Shown: positions 1 through 8,900, counted from the first letter of the stretch. The stretch: DNA of 49,833 nt from an uncultured Gammaproteobacteria bacterium (GCA_913009875.1 CAJVYS010000007.1:1-49833), one strand, 5' to 3'. The notes: generated by a model not told the origin, from the sequence alone. Made by a program: numbers and translations.

Positions 1-164
1 TTCTGATCTGCGAGTATTTGACGCTCGCTAGCGTTTATGCGTTTATTTAGTGTTTTTGGTTGTATGGTTGTATGTTTTGTTTTTGTTTTTTTTTTTTTCA
101 AGCAGAAGACGGCATACGAGATATATCAGTGTGACTGGAGTTCAGACGTGTGCTCTTCCGATCT
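1..164. other. Sequencing adapter artefact (Illumina P7 index adapter plus low-complexity lead)
   Basis: Bases 99-122 match the Illumina P7 flow-cell oligo, which begins CAAGCAGAAGACGGCATA. An eight-base index-like segment ATATCAGT follows at 123-130. Bases 131-164 match the TruSeq read-2 adapter and end CTCTTCCGATCT. Bases 1-98 are T-rich low-complexity sequence with no credible biological content. Translation across the adapter gives the well-known contaminant peptide KQKTAYEI...DWSSDVCSSDL. Genomic sequence starts at about 165. Confidence 0.98.
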
Positions 165-165
165 G

Positions 166-2361
166 CAGGATCGTTTTCGGGTCATTCCCGGCGGCCGTGG
201 AACGGATACGGACAGGCGTCAACCTGTCGTGCTGGCGCCATTGCCGGATGCGCCCGGCGATACGGAAGAAGTGACGACACGCAAGATTCTGCGTCTGGTA
301 TTGGCATTTCATCGTTCTCCACGAAGCTTCCCGGGGTTGGACGACTCGACCCAGCCGCTGCCCCGCGGCGTGCGAAATATCCTGCAGTTGGCCGTCTCCG
401 ATGACGAGGTGTTGCGGGATTTGCGACAGATTTCCGTGATGGGGATTTCACCCGCCATGCTGCGTGCAGCCGTGCGCTTCTTCGTACGGCGTGTGATGTT
501 TGTTCCGGGTAGCAATGATTACCGTGTGCTGGGTCTGCAGAAGGGCGCCACGCTGACTGAAATTGAAATCAATTACGGTCTGTTGATGCGTTTGTTGCGC
601 CATGACAGTGCCGAAGTCGTCGATAGCGGTGTCAGCCGGATTGGCTCGGCCTATGAACATTTGTGCCGGGGTGAGCAAAGGCCTGTAACCGACAGTGACG
701 ATGAGAATCCGGTACTGAGTGACATCCAGGCCATCGACAACATCGGCGACCTGGATCTGGATGTGGCGCCGAAGGTGGAAGACGCCGTCAAGATCTCTAT
801 GCCACAGACGGCTGCCGAGCAAAGGGATGCCTACGTTGAGATCGATGAAGGGGGTTCCGGCGCGCTTATTCGCCATGTGATCCTTGTTTCCGGTCTGGTG
901 GTGGTGTTGCTGGTTCTGTATGTCACGCAGATTCGTGACCGGGGCAGTGAGATGCCGGTGAGTGCTCCTGCCGAGCCGGCTCGTCAAATCGTGCCCGAGG
1001 ATCAACCGCCTGCCACGGCGCCGGCATTGAGTCATGTTGACGAGGGGAATTTGCAGGGCCTTTCGCAGGATCTGGCACTGGGTGAAGATATGCCTGTGGC
1101 ATCGCAGGAGGTGATTTCTGCTGACGCTGCCAGCGATGCCGGGCAAGCCGTTATTTCTCCCGTGGTGACGGGCAATGAACAGGACGACACACAGCTTGCC
1201 TCGTCAGCCAATGTTCAGGCCGAGGAAGAGGCCAGGGCGCAGGCCGCCGCCGAGGCGAAGGCGATTGAAGAGGCCGCGCGTGAAGAGGAAATTGCCCGAC
1301 AGGAGGCCGCCGCGCGACAGAAAGCGAAGGCAGAGGCGGAAGCGAAGGTCGCTGCTGAAGCTCGGGCTGCTGCCGAGGCGCGTGCCCGTGCCAGGGCTGA
1401 AGAGGAAGCCCGGATCCAGGCAGCGAATGAAGCAAAGGCGCGGGCCGAGGCCGAGGCAGAGGCCGATGCGCGTGCCGCGGCGGCTGCCGAACTGGCTGCC
1501 AGCGAGAGAAAAGCGGCTCTTCTGAACAAGTCTGAAGCCACGTCCAATGTGGCGACGAAAATGCCTCAGACGGCGGCCGTGGCGCCAGTCATGAGCGCCA
1601 TTACCGAGGTGGATCTGGTGCAGCTGGTAGGTCAGTTTCTCGCCCACTACGAAAATGGGGATCTGAACGGGATCATGTCCCTGTTTTACAGCAAGGCGCG
1701 CACGGATACGCAAACCACGGGGGAGGGTATTCGCGCGGAATACGAAAAAGCCTTCACCACGACGGACAAGCGCAATATGGTCTTCAGTGATCTGAGCTGG
1801 AAACGGGATGATACCTTTGCGCGTGGCCGCGGGAAATTCCAGGCGACGATCTTGCCCGCAGGTGCTGGAACCCCCGTTTTGACGTCGGGCAAGGTGACGC
1901 TGCAGGTGACGAAGGGGGACGCCGGGTTACAGATTTCCCGTTTGTATTTTTCGGATGTGAAAACCGTTGAGGGTGTTCAGCCGACAGCCAGCAATCCTTC
2001 CCTGACGGAGGCAGATCTGAACCCGCTGATGACGGCGCTGGTGACTTACTATGAGGCGGGTGATATCGATGCCTTCATGGACCTGTTTTCCACTGATGCC
2101 TCCAGCAATGACCGTTCCACGGTCGCAGGTATTCGCAAGGATTATCAGGGCCTGTTTAAAAGCACTGTGGCACGTCGCATGGAATTGCAGAATCTGCACT
2201 GGATTCTGGAAGACGGTATTGCCCGTGGCGAAAGTGATTATCTGGTCGAGGTACAGGCCGAGAAACACGGTGGTGTCGATGTCTACCGGGGCACCTTGTG
2301 GGTTCAGGTCGAACCGCGCAACGGTCTGGCGCGCATCGTCCATTTTGCGTTTGTGGAGTAG
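166..2361 (+). CDS. J-domain-like, single-pass membrane protein with tandem NTF2-like C-terminal repeats (5' partial)
   Basis: The gene is cut at its 5' end by the adapter artefact; about 731 codons remain and the true start is lost. A region at about 515-660 (YRVLGLQKGATLTEIEINY ... RIGSAYEHL) resembles a J-domain, but the HPD motif is not intact (RHD is seen), so classical DnaK stimulation is doubtful. One hydrophobic span at about 874-930 (HVILVSGLVVVLLVLYV) should cross the inner membrane. An Ala/Glu/Arg-rich coiled coil follows at about 1219-1520. Two similar modules at about 1609-1960 and 2014-2358 each carry a pattern like YENGDLNGIMSLF / YEAGDIDAFMDLF, as in SnoaL/NTF2-like folds. The predicted topology puts the NTF2 modules in the periplasm. 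The function is unknown. The apparent upstream ATG at 37 lies in the artefact and is not a real start. Confidence 0.75.
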   Translation, partial: QDRFRVIPGGRGTDTDRRQPVVLAPLPDAPGDTEEVTTRKILRLVLAFHRSPRSFPGLDDSTQPLPRGVRNILQLAVSDDEVLRDLRQISVMGISPAMLRAAVRFFVRRVMFVPGSNDYRVLGLQKGATLTEIEINYGLLMRLLRHDSAEVVDSGVSRIGSAYEHLCRGEQRPVTDSDDENPVLSDIQAIDNIGDLDLDVAPKVEDAVKISMPQTAAEQRDAYVEIDEGGSGALIRHVILVSGLVVVLLVLYVTQIRDRGSEMPVSAPAEPARQIVPEDQPPATAPALSHVDEGNLQGLSQDLALGEDMPVASQEVISADAASDAGQAVISPVVTGNEQDDTQLASSANVQAEEEARAQAAAEAKAIEEAAREEEIARQEAAARQKAKAEAEAKVAAEARAAAEARARARAEEEARIQAANEAKARAEAEAEADARAAAAAELAASERKAALLNKSEATSNVATKMPQTAAVAPVMSAITEVDLVQLVGQFLAHYENGDLNGIMSLFYSKARTDTQTTGEGIRAEYEKAFTTTDKRNMVFSDLSWKRDDTFARGRGKFQATILPAGAGTPVLTSGKVTLQVTKGDAGLQISRLYFSDVKTVEGVQPTASNPSLTEADLNPLMTALVTYYEAGDIDAFMDLFSTDASSNDRSTVAGIRKDYQGLFKSTVARRMELQNLHWILEDGIARGESDYLVEVQAEKHGGVDVYRGTLWVQVEPRNGLARIVHFAFVE

Positions 2362-2396
2362 TTGCGACGCCGCTGTATTTAGCTGATTGGCGCATA

Positions 2397-2437
2397 GACG
2401 AAACGCCCTTTGATCTTCGGATCAAAGGGCGTTCGTC
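2397..2437 (+). terminator. Strong hairpin after the J-domain-like gene
   Basis: An almost perfect stem has its core AACGCCCTTTGATC at 2402-2415, a TTCG tetraloop and the complementary arm at 2420-2433. The stem extends outward with one bulged A. It lies 36 bases after the stop codon. No clear T-run follows, so this may be a factor-assisted or weak intrinsic terminator. Confidence 0.6.
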
Positions 2438-2492
2438 ATTATTCAGCTCACCACAGGGACATGCAGTTCACTGAGGAATTGGATGTCTCTCT

Positions 2493-2539
2493 TGTGCGCA
2501 CGGCGCACACTACACCTGCTCGTAGCGTGCGCTGTGCAC
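2493..2539. repeat. Dispersed palindromic repeat, GCGCAC family, copy 1
   Basis: The element reads TGTGCGCACGGCGCACACTA, then ACACCT, and closes with CGTAGCGTGCGCTGTGCAC. A near-identical copy lies at 38801-38850. The two arms are partly complementary (GTGCGC and GCGCAC), so it can fold. Both copies are intergenic. Confidence 0.7.
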
Positions 2540-2589
2540 TTGCCGCACCAATCTGTGCCTTCCCTCGCTGTTTATTCCGTCGATGCAGT

Positions 2590-2618
2590 CTCTGTGTTCT
2601 CTGCGCCTCTGTGGTGAA
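2590..2618. repeat. Dispersed repeat of the CTCTGTG...CCTCTGTGGTGAA type
   Basis: The sequence belongs to the same family as the arms at 46060-46087 and 46182-46209 and the partial copies at about 14616-14634 and 14748-14760. The common core is CTCTGTGT-CTCTG-GCCTCTGTGG. The family is intergenic and non-coding here. Confidence 0.6.
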
Positions 2619-2648
2619 TCGTCGCGGGTGTATTTTATACCCGCTGGT

Positions 2649-5570
2649 TTACAGCGCGTGGATATCGAGACCCAGTGAACGGGCAGCCTCCTCTGCGCCT
2701 GGATTGCCAATGACGGCAATGCTGGCGTTTTCTGCACGCAGGTAGGTTTTACCGACATGTTTCAAATCCTCCAGGGTGACCACCAGCAGGCGCCGGCGAT
2801 AACGCTGACGTTGTTCCGGCGTGCGGCCATGCAACTGGTTGTGGAAGGCGTCCTTGGCTTCGCCGGCGGGTGAGCTGGGTTTGTCCAGTTGGCCGATGAT
2901 GCCGAGGATGGCCTCTTCCAGCTGGCGGGGTTCGTGTTCCTCGTTGAGCAGCCAGTTTATGGCGTGGTCGAAGTCTTGCAGTGTCTCCTCCAGACGCGGA
3001 TCACGGTAGGAATAGAAACGGAAGCTGGCGGTGCTGCAATCCTGGCTGGCGCCGCCGCCATAGGCACCACCCTGCTCGCGGATGGTGCGGTGCAGGAAGC
3101 CGTTGCGCAGGAAACCTGCCAACACCGTCAGTGGCGCAGCATCGGGGTGTTCCACCGGCACGGTGGGGTAGGCCTTGGCGCAGAAGTTGACGGAGGTGCT
3201 GGTGGTCCACAGGGCGTGTACCGTTTCCTGTACCTTGGGCAGGCCGAAGGCTGCGGTGTCCTGTGTGGGTACTGTCGGCCACAGTTCGGTGACATCTTGC
3301 TTTATTTTCATCAGGTTTTGTGATTCACCAATCAGCAGGAATTGCTGTGCAGAGGCCATGATTTTCTGGTGTAGTTGTTGTAGTTTTTCCGCCAGTGCGG
3401 CGAGATTTTTTGCCTCATCAAGATCATCATCCACGGCTTTCAGTGTCTGGATGCCGAGTAGCCCGGAGTGGCGGTGGCTGAGCGCGGCGGCAGGGCTCAT
3501 GCCACTGCTGGCGGCCTGCATGGCGAGGCTGTGGCCGCGCCCGGTGACACCCTGTTCGCGGCTGGCACGCAGTTGTGCCATCAGTTCGCGGATGCGCGGT
3601 AGTTCGTCGAAGCGTACTTCGTTGAAGGAAGTGCGCAGCAGCTCGGCAAATTCACGGTGATTGCGCGACAGGGCCTTGCCCGAGAAGATCAGATGGCCGG
3701 ATATGCTTTGCACATCATCGATACGGCCGCGAATGCTGCTGTAGGCGGACAGGCCGCCGCTGACCTGGGTCTGCCAGGCCTGGGCCTCGAGGTAATCACG
3801 TTGGCCGCAGCCCAGCTCGGTGAGGCAGTGGGTGTAGTAGGGCAGTACGTCCAGCAGTTCATCATCGAGCTGCGGCAGGCGTACCACGACTTCCTGATAG
3901 ACCAGGCCGTTGGTGCCCTGCTCGTAGAGGCTGCAGGGGATATCGTTGATGGTGTCGGTCTTGCCCTTGGCGATGGGCATCTCGGCCGGCACGTCTTCCA
4001 GTCCAACCTTGGGCAGGATGTCGGCGTCATCTTCCTGCATCTGCCGCTCGACGAGTTGTTGGGCCTGACTGACGATGTGCTGTTTTTCCTCTTCGCTCAG
4101 GCTGGCCTTGATGCGCGCCAGACGGGCGCGTTCATCGGCGTCGCGGCGCGTGGCCAGTTCGGTATCCGGCTTCAGGGTCACGCGCACCCGGTGTGGGTTG
4201 TCGAGGAACCATTCGCGGATCAGGGCGGGGATGAAGTCCGCGTCACGGATGTCTTCGCGCAGCTGTTCGATGGCCTGATCCAGATCCAGTGCGGCCACCG
4301 GGTCGCCGTAGTGAATGGCGGAGGGCAGGGCATCAAGAATCAGCTGCAGGCCGTAAGGATAGTGACCGCCACCGACCTCGCGCTGGGCCAGTTCGAGCTG
4401 GTGCAGGGCGGATTCGACGCGTTCCTGCGGCACGCCCTTTTCGGCCACCTCGCGCAGCGTATCCAGGATCAGTTGTTCCACGGCGGCGGTGTGCTCGGGG
4501 CGGCTGCCTTCCAGCCCGGCCATGAAACTCATCTCGCGGTTGCTGTTTTCCAGCCCGCACAGGGGCGAGGGGGCGGTGCCCAGGTCGGTGGTTTCCAGGG
4601 CACGGCGCAGGGGTGCGGCACCGTCATCCAGCAATACGCCGGACAACAGTTCGGCACGCAGCTCGGCCTGCAGGTCGGTACTGTGGCCCAATAACCAGCC
4701 GAGTATGATGTGGGTCTTGTCGCCATCCATCTCGGCCTTTTCCAGGGCATAGGATTCTTCAATGGCGATGGGGGCGTAGTAGCGTTTTTCGTCGTTGACG
4801 ATGATGCGCTTGTCGGAACGCTGAAAGCGACTCAAGGCCCGTTCTTCGAAGCGCTGCTGATGCTCTGCGGCGGGAATGTCGCCTGCGGTCATCAAAATAG
4901 CATTAGACGGATGGTAGTGGGTGCGATAGAACGCCTTCAGTTCTGCATAACTGAGATCGGGGATCTCCTGGGGTTCACCGCCACTGTTGTGGTGATAGGT
5001 GGTGGTGGGGAACAGGTATTTGGTCAGGGTCTGCCACAGGGTGCTCACCGGTGAACTCATGGCGCCCTTCATTTCATTGAATACCACCCCCTTGAATAGC
5101 AGTTCCGTATCGGGATTGTCGGCCTCGACGAATTCCAGTCGGTGGCCTTCCTGGGCGAAATCCAGTTCGTGCAGGGTGGAGAAGAACACTGCGTCCAGAT
5201 ACACGTCCATCAGATTGAAAAAGTCTTTGCGATTCTGGCTGGCGAAGGGATAAGCGGTCCAGTCGCTGCTGGTGAAGGCATTCATGAAGGTATTCAGTGA
5301 GCGGCGGATCATCATGAAGAAGGGATCGCGTACCGGGTAGTGCTCACTGCCACAGAGGGCGGTGTGTTCGAGGATGTGGGCGACGCCGGTGGAATCCGTG
5401 GGCACCGTGCGCAGGGCGACGAGAAACACATTTTCGCTGCTGTCCGAGGACAGATGGTAGTGCTTGGCGCCGGTTTCGCGGTGTTCGTATTCCTCCACTG
5501 TGAGGTTGAGGGACTTGATGGGCTGGCTGCGCAGATGCTGGAATGCGGGGTGGTGCTTTGGACTGGTCAT
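2649..5570 (-). CDS. M16C zinc metalloprotease, presequence protease (PreP/Cym1)-like
   Basis: The 973-residue protein is a full-length M16C insulinase-family peptidase, a clamshell enzyme that degrades short unfolded peptides. The inverted zinc motif HILEH is at residues 65-69, inside the family block TGVAHILEHTALCGS. The distal zinc-ligand region (FNEMKGAMSSP) follows about 75 residues later. A C-terminal half-domain contains the Arg/Tyr-type substrate-binding block REQGGAYGGGAS. No signal peptide is seen, so it probably acts in the cytoplasm. It lies 60 bases downstream of the co-directional 306-residue gene and may be co-transcribed with it. Family assignment is firm; the natural substrate is not known from sequence. 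Confidence 0.93.
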   Translation of the reverse strand: MTSPKHHPAFQHLRSQPIKSLNLTVEEYEHRETGAKHYHLSSDSSENVFLVALRTVPTDSTGVAHILEHTALCGSEHYPVRDPFFMMIRRSLNTFMNAFTSSDWTAYPFASQNRKDFFNLMDVYLDAVFFSTLHELDFAQEGHRLEFVEADNPDTELLFKGVVFNEMKGAMSSPVSTLWQTLTKYLFPTTTYHHNSGGEPQEIPDLSYAELKAFYRTHYHPSNAILMTAGDIPAAEHQQRFEERALSRFQRSDKRIIVNDEKRYYAPIAIEESYALEKAEMDGDKTHIILGWLLGHSTDLQAELRAELLSGVLLDDGAAPLRRALETTDLGTAPSPLCGLENSNREMSFMAGLEGSRPEHTAAVEQLILDTLREVAEKGVPQERVESALHQLELAQREVGGGHYPYGLQLILDALPSAIHYGDPVAALDLDQAIEQLREDIRDADFIPALIREWFLDNPHRVRVTLKPDTELATRRDADERARLARIKASLSEEEKQHIVSQAQQLVERQMQEDDADILPKVGLEDVPAEMPIAKGKTDTINDIPCSLYEQGTNGLVYQEVVVRLPQLDDELLDVLPYYTHCLTELGCGQRDYLEAQAWQTQVSGGLSAYSSIRGRIDDVQSISGHLIFSGKALSRNHREFAELLRTSFNEVRFDELPRIRELMAQLRASREQGVTGRGHSLAMQAASSGMSPAAALSHRHSGLLGIQTLKAVDDDLDEAKNLAALAEKLQQLHQKIMASAQQFLLIGESQNLMKIKQDVTELWPTVPTQDTAAFGLPKVQETVHALWTTSTSVNFCAKAYPTVPVEHPDAAPLTVLAGFLRNGFLHRTIREQGGAYGGGASQDCSTASFRFYSYRDPRLEETLQDFDHAINWLLNEEHEPRQLEEAILGIIGQLDKPSSPAGEAKDAFHNQLHGRTPEQRQRYRRRLLVVTLEDLKHVGKTYLRAENASIAVIGNPGAEEAARSLGLDIHAL

Positions 5571-5630
5571 GCGTGGTGGTTTCTCATGTTTGGAACATCG
5601 TTGGGATGGTCGCCGGGAAAGGGCGGCATT

Positions 5631-6551
5631 TTACCGTGATTTCTGTTTTGCCACAGCCTGCGTCGACGACAGTGCGGTACGCCGGGGCGAAACGCTGTTG
5701 AGCAGTTTGGCGTAGGCCATCAGCCAGGCCCATTCCTGTTTGATGGCATGCGGATCGACATCCAGTGGATTGAGCATGAACAGGTCGTCGATGACGTATT
5801 GCATCGACAGTAAAACGGCGGAGCCGGGTATCTGTGACAGGGCCTCCGTGGCGTCGGCCTTGCGGGTGAATTTCCGCGCCAGCTTGAGGTCTTTGCCCAT
5901 CTGCCGCAGTTCCTGCATCTTCAGTACGCTGAGGCGCTGCTGCAGGGGGATCTGCCGGCCTCTTGAGGCGATGCCGGATTTGGCCAGTGTCTCAAACAGC
6001 GTGCGGTCGGTGTCGAAGGGCGGCACATGCAGGGTAACGCCGCTTTTGCGTGAACTGTAGAGGGCGAAGTGGGGCAGGAAGGCATGGCCACCAAAGCGGG
6101 CCATGAGTGCGCGGTCAATGTGGCGCGGCTGGCGTGGGTCGCGGTTGAGCAGCAGATTGCGTTCGGTGGTGCTGAGGGCGCCGATGCGCATGCCCGCTGG
6201 CGGTGTCGGCAGACTGGCGGCGGTCACGGCGTCGGGGGCGTTGCAAAACTGTTCGAACAGGTGCTGCAGATAACGGTCCAGTTCTTGGATGACGGGTCGA
6301 TTGAAGGCGAGGAAGATTGCCAGTGCCACACTGTCAGTGTCTTTCATCAATGTACGCAGGCTGCGGATGCCGCGCTCATCCAGACCCATGACGGAAAGAC
6401 CTTTGAGCAGCGGCTTTCCCTGGGCCTGCTCCGTTTTTGCAATGCTCCTGACAGCTTTAGCCCGTTTGCTGACCTGTGCCAGCCACTGCTGGATCAGCAA
6501 CAGGATCGCAAGGGTGCCGGCAACGATCAGCAAGGGGGTAGTATCAGGCAT
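5631..6551 (-). CDS. Uncharacterised membrane-anchored protein (306 aa)
   Basis: I do not recognise the family. Residues 5-27 (TPLLIVAGTLAILLLIQQWL) form a single N-terminal membrane anchor, followed by a basic stretch (SKRAKAVRSIAK) that predicts a cytoplasmic body. The rest is soluble, mixed helical and without Cys-rich or nucleotide-binding motifs. The gene sits just upstream of the PreP-like protease on the same strand, which suggests co-expression but does not define a role. The long frame and lack of a better competing frame support coding. Confidence 0.75.
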   Translation of the reverse strand: MPDTTPLLIVAGTLAILLLIQQWLAQVSKRAKAVRSIAKTEQAQGKPLLKGLSVMGLDERGIRSLRTLMKDTDSVALAIFLAFNRPVIQELDRYLQHLFEQFCNAPDAVTAASLPTPPAGMRIGALSTTERNLLLNRDPRQPRHIDRALMARFGGHAFLPHFALYSSRKSGVTLHVPPFDTDRTLFETLAKSGIASRGRQIPLQQRLSVLKMQELRQMGKDLKLARKFTRKADATEALSQIPGSAVLLSMQYVIDDLFMLNPLDVDPHAIKQEWAWLMAYAKLLNSVSPRRTALSSTQAVAKQKSR

Positions 6552-6703
6552 GCGTTATCCTGTCTCGAAAGCGGGATTATTTCAATGCCATACTGGGCGC
6601 CGAGGGCGGGCTATTCAAGTTTTCCTGTTACTGGACGACAACCGGGACTGAAGGTCTGGAAAGACTTTCGGTCCTGTTGCGTGGCTTGAGCCGGGAGGTA
6701 ATG

Positions 6704-6916
6704 ATGGAAATCAGCAGCTTGAATATGCCCATGCCGGCATTGCCCGATGCGACGCGTGAGCCGCCGCGTGATGCCGAGGTACCCACCGCCGTGCGTGAAA
6801 CCCAGGCCACTGAGCCGGAAAATAATGACGCCCGCTCCAGTAGTGGTGAACGGGATGATCATTCCGCATCGTCATCGACGCCCACCCTGGGAAGCTACAT
6901 CAACGAAACCGTCTGA
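6704..6916 (+). CDS. Small Pro/Ser/Glu-rich protein (70 aa)
   Basis: A short frame starts at the second of two adjacent ATGs. A good ribosome-binding site GGGAGG at 6693-6698 sits five bases before 6704, against two bases before 6701. The product begins MEISSLNMPMPALP, has a disordered acidic and serine-rich middle, and ends TLGSYINETV. The LG-x-x-IN ending resembles that of small YjfB-like proteins of unknown, possibly motility-linked, function; this is a weak resemblance. An antisense frame at 6611-6862 competes but has no comparable ribosome-binding site. Confidence 0.55.
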   Translation: MEISSLNMPMPALPDATREPPRDAEVPTAVRETQATEPENNDARSSSGERDDHSASSSTPTLGSYINETV

Positions 6917-7137
6917 CGGGCAGACCCCGGCCCGGATTTCCCCTTTTTTTAGCGCAGTTTTCCGCCCTGCCCGCCGTGATCAGCGGGGGCACTATACCTG
7001 AGCTATTTGCCGTTACGCGCCTTGCTTCAAGCCGGTGCTAATTCTGTCGATATAGACAGAAATTCTGATAAGCTCTGTGCGCCATTTGTCTGCCGAGGCG
7101 ACAGAACCTTCCCCGGATCAACCAGGAGTGATCAGCC

Positions 7138-7710
7138 GTGAATATAACCGCCTTTATCATTATTGCCCTGCTCGTGGTGTTGATCGTCTACGTCATTCTG
7201 ATTTACAACAACCTGGTTTCCCTGAAACACAACGTGTCCAAGTCTTGGGCCAATATCGACGTGCTGTTGAAACAGCGCCACGACGAGCTGCCCAAGTTGG
7301 TGGAGGTGTGCAAGCAGTATATGGGCTACGAGCAGGAGACCATGGAGAAGATCATGCAGGCCCGCTCGCAGGTGGCCAGCGCTCAGCAGTCGGGCGATAT
7401 CGGCGCGCTGGGCATGGCGGAGACGCAGCTGCGTCTGGGCCTGGGTGGTCTGTTTGCGCTGGCCGAGGCCTATCCTGATCTCAAGGCCGATCAGAGCTTC
7501 CAGCATCTGCAGACCCGTATCACCGGGCTGGAAAACGCTATCGCCGACCGGCGCGAGTTTTACAACGAGGCGGTCAATCTCAATAACGTGCGCATCGAGC
7601 AATTCCCGGACGTCATTGTTGCGAAGAAATTGTCCTTCAAGCCCTTCGAGCTGCTGGAGTTCAGCGAAGAGGAAAAGAAGGATGTTGACGTCAAGGGTCT
7701 GTTCAATTAG
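7138..7710 (+). CDS. lemA: LemA family protein
   Basis: The 190-residue length and sequence are typical of LemA. Residues 4-24 (TAFIIIALLVVLIVYVILIY) are one N-terminal membrane helix. The family signature YNNLVSLKHNVSKSWANIDV follows, then long helices with KQRHDELPKLVEVCKQYM and a C-terminal FYNEAVNLNNVRIEQFPD block. The start is GTG at 7138, behind AGGAG at about 7124. LemA proteins occur in many bacteria, and their biochemical role is not settled. The next gene begins six bases downstream and encodes a GIDE-domain protein, a frequent LemA partner, so the two form an operon. Confidence 0.93.
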   Translation: MNITAFIIIALLVVLIVYVILIYNNLVSLKHNVSKSWANIDVLLKQRHDELPKLVEVCKQYMGYEQETMEKIMQARSQVASAQQSGDIGALGMAETQLRLGLGGLFALAEAYPDLKADQSFQHLQTRITGLENAIADRREFYNEAVNLNNVRIEQFPDVIVAKKLSFKPFELLEFSEEEKKDVDVKGLFN

Positions 7711-7716
7711 CCGGCG

Positions 7717-8649
7717 ATGCTGGACACCGCAACCCAGTGGGTGATCCAGGCCACGCCGCTGGTCTTCTGGCTCGCGTTTCTCGCGGCCATTGGCCTTGCC
7801 GTGGCGGCCTTTGTCTACGCCTTTATTTTTCTGCAGCGTGTGCGCGTTATCGAAGATACACCCACGGCAAAGATTCGTTCCGCGGCGCAGGGCTATGGCG
7901 AGCTGGCCGGCATGGCGCAGCTGATGGACGGTGCGCCCATTATCGCACCGCTGACCGGCAAGACCTGTACCTGGTATCGCTACAAGGTCGAGAAAATGGG
8001 TGACAAGCACACCCACGTGGTGGAGTCCGGCAGCAGTGACGAGCTGTTCCTGCTGGTGGGGCGTACCGGGCGTTGCGTCATCGACCCGGAGGGTGCCACG
8101 GTGATCACTCGCCACAAAGAGATCTGGTTCGATTTCAGCTACCCCTCACGCAAACGTGGCGGGCACAGTGGCCTGCTGGGGCAGCTGCTGGGGCGGGTGG
8201 GGTCACGCTACCGCTACACCGAGGAACGCCTGCGCGCCAGCGAGCCGCTGTATGCCATCGGCATGTTCAAGTCCGTGGGGGGGAGTGCGGAGTCGTTCAA
8301 CACCGAGGCCGAAGTGCGTGAGTTGCTGCGGCTGTGGAAGGGCGACAAGCGTGACCTGTTGCAGCGCTTCGATAGTAACGGTGATGGCGACATTGACTTG
8401 CAGGAATGGGAGGCGGTACGCAAGGCGGCCTACCGGCAGGTGCGTCGGGAGCAGTCACAGCGCAGCGTGGCGCCACCGACCCATGTGATGTCGAAGCCGA
8501 TTCACGGCAAGCGGCCCTACCTGTTGTCCGCCTTGTCTGAAGAGGAGTTGGTGAAACGATTCCGCCTCTCCACTGCCGGCAGCCTGTTCGCTTTCCTGTT
8601 GCTGGGCAGCGCCGCGGTGTGGATGGCAGCGGTGCGCTTTCATTTCTGA
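7717..8649 (+). CDS. GIDE-domain membrane protein with an EF-hand
   Basis: The 310-residue protein has an N-terminal membrane helix (about 12-39) and a C-terminal one (about 284-304). The middle resembles the GIDE/BAM domain of the bacterial proteins labelled E3-ligase-like (TCTWYRYKVEK ... YRYTEERLRASEPLYAIGMF). No RING finger is visible, so ubiquitin ligase activity is not implied. An insertion at residues 219-230, DSNGDGDIDLQE, is a textbook calcium-binding EF-hand loop with D1, N3, D5, D9 and E12 present. The gene is coupled to lemA (six-base gap, weak ribosome-binding site), so the pair probably acts together at the membrane. Calcium sensing is inferred from the motif only. Confidence 0.85.
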   Translation: MLDTATQWVIQATPLVFWLAFLAAIGLAVAAFVYAFIFLQRVRVIEDTPTAKIRSAAQGYGELAGMAQLMDGAPIIAPLTGKTCTWYRYKVEKMGDKHTHVVESGSSDELFLLVGRTGRCVIDPEGATVITRHKEIWFDFSYPSRKRGGHSGLLGQLLGRVGSRYRYTEERLRASEPLYAIGMFKSVGGSAESFNTEAEVRELLRLWKGDKRDLLQRFDSNGDGDIDLQEWEAVRKAAYRQVRREQSQRSVAPPTHVMSKPIHGKRPYLLSALSEEELVKRFRLSTAGSLFAFLLLGSAAVWMAAVRFHF

Positions 8650-8712
8650 TCCATGGTTTAGCGCCGGGCAATAGTATCCTGTACCCGTGCTGTCCCGCTA
8701 ACAATACATCGT

Positions 8713-8780
8713 CATGCCGGGCTTGACCCGGCATCCAGGAAGTCATTGAAACCACTGGATTCCGGGTCAAGCCCGGAATG
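8713..8780. repeat. Intergenic inverted repeat (CCGGGCTTGACCCGG type)
   Basis: The left arm (8713-8738, CATGCCGGGCTTGACCCGGC...) and right arm (8755-8780) are complementary at about 24 of 26 positions, with a 16-base spacer containing CATTGAAACCA. Each arm also carries its own CCGGG...CCCGG palindrome. This is a common dispersed intergenic repeat design in proteobacteria. It lies downstream of the GIDE gene and may act as a terminator between convergent genes. Confidence 0.8.
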
Positions 8781-8900
8781 CCCAAAACGCTACGCGGGGC
8801 AGGCCCTGACGGGAGGGATTGCCCGGATTCAAGTTCCAAATACAGTCAATTATGCTGCTTTCCCCCGCAAACCGGGCGTTTAAGATATTGCAAAAAACCG

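Noticed and set aside
37-165. Start codon and 43 N-terminal codons of the first long frame
   Set aside because: They translate low-complexity sequence and the Illumina adapter, so they are not biological.
1204-1713. Long antisense frames in the Ala/Glu-rich coiled-coil region
   Set aside because: They are low-complexity shadows of a compositionally biased coding region.
6611-6862. Antisense frame opposite the 70-residue gene
   Set aside because: There is no ribosome-binding site and the product looks unlike a protein; the plus-strand frame has GGGAGG.
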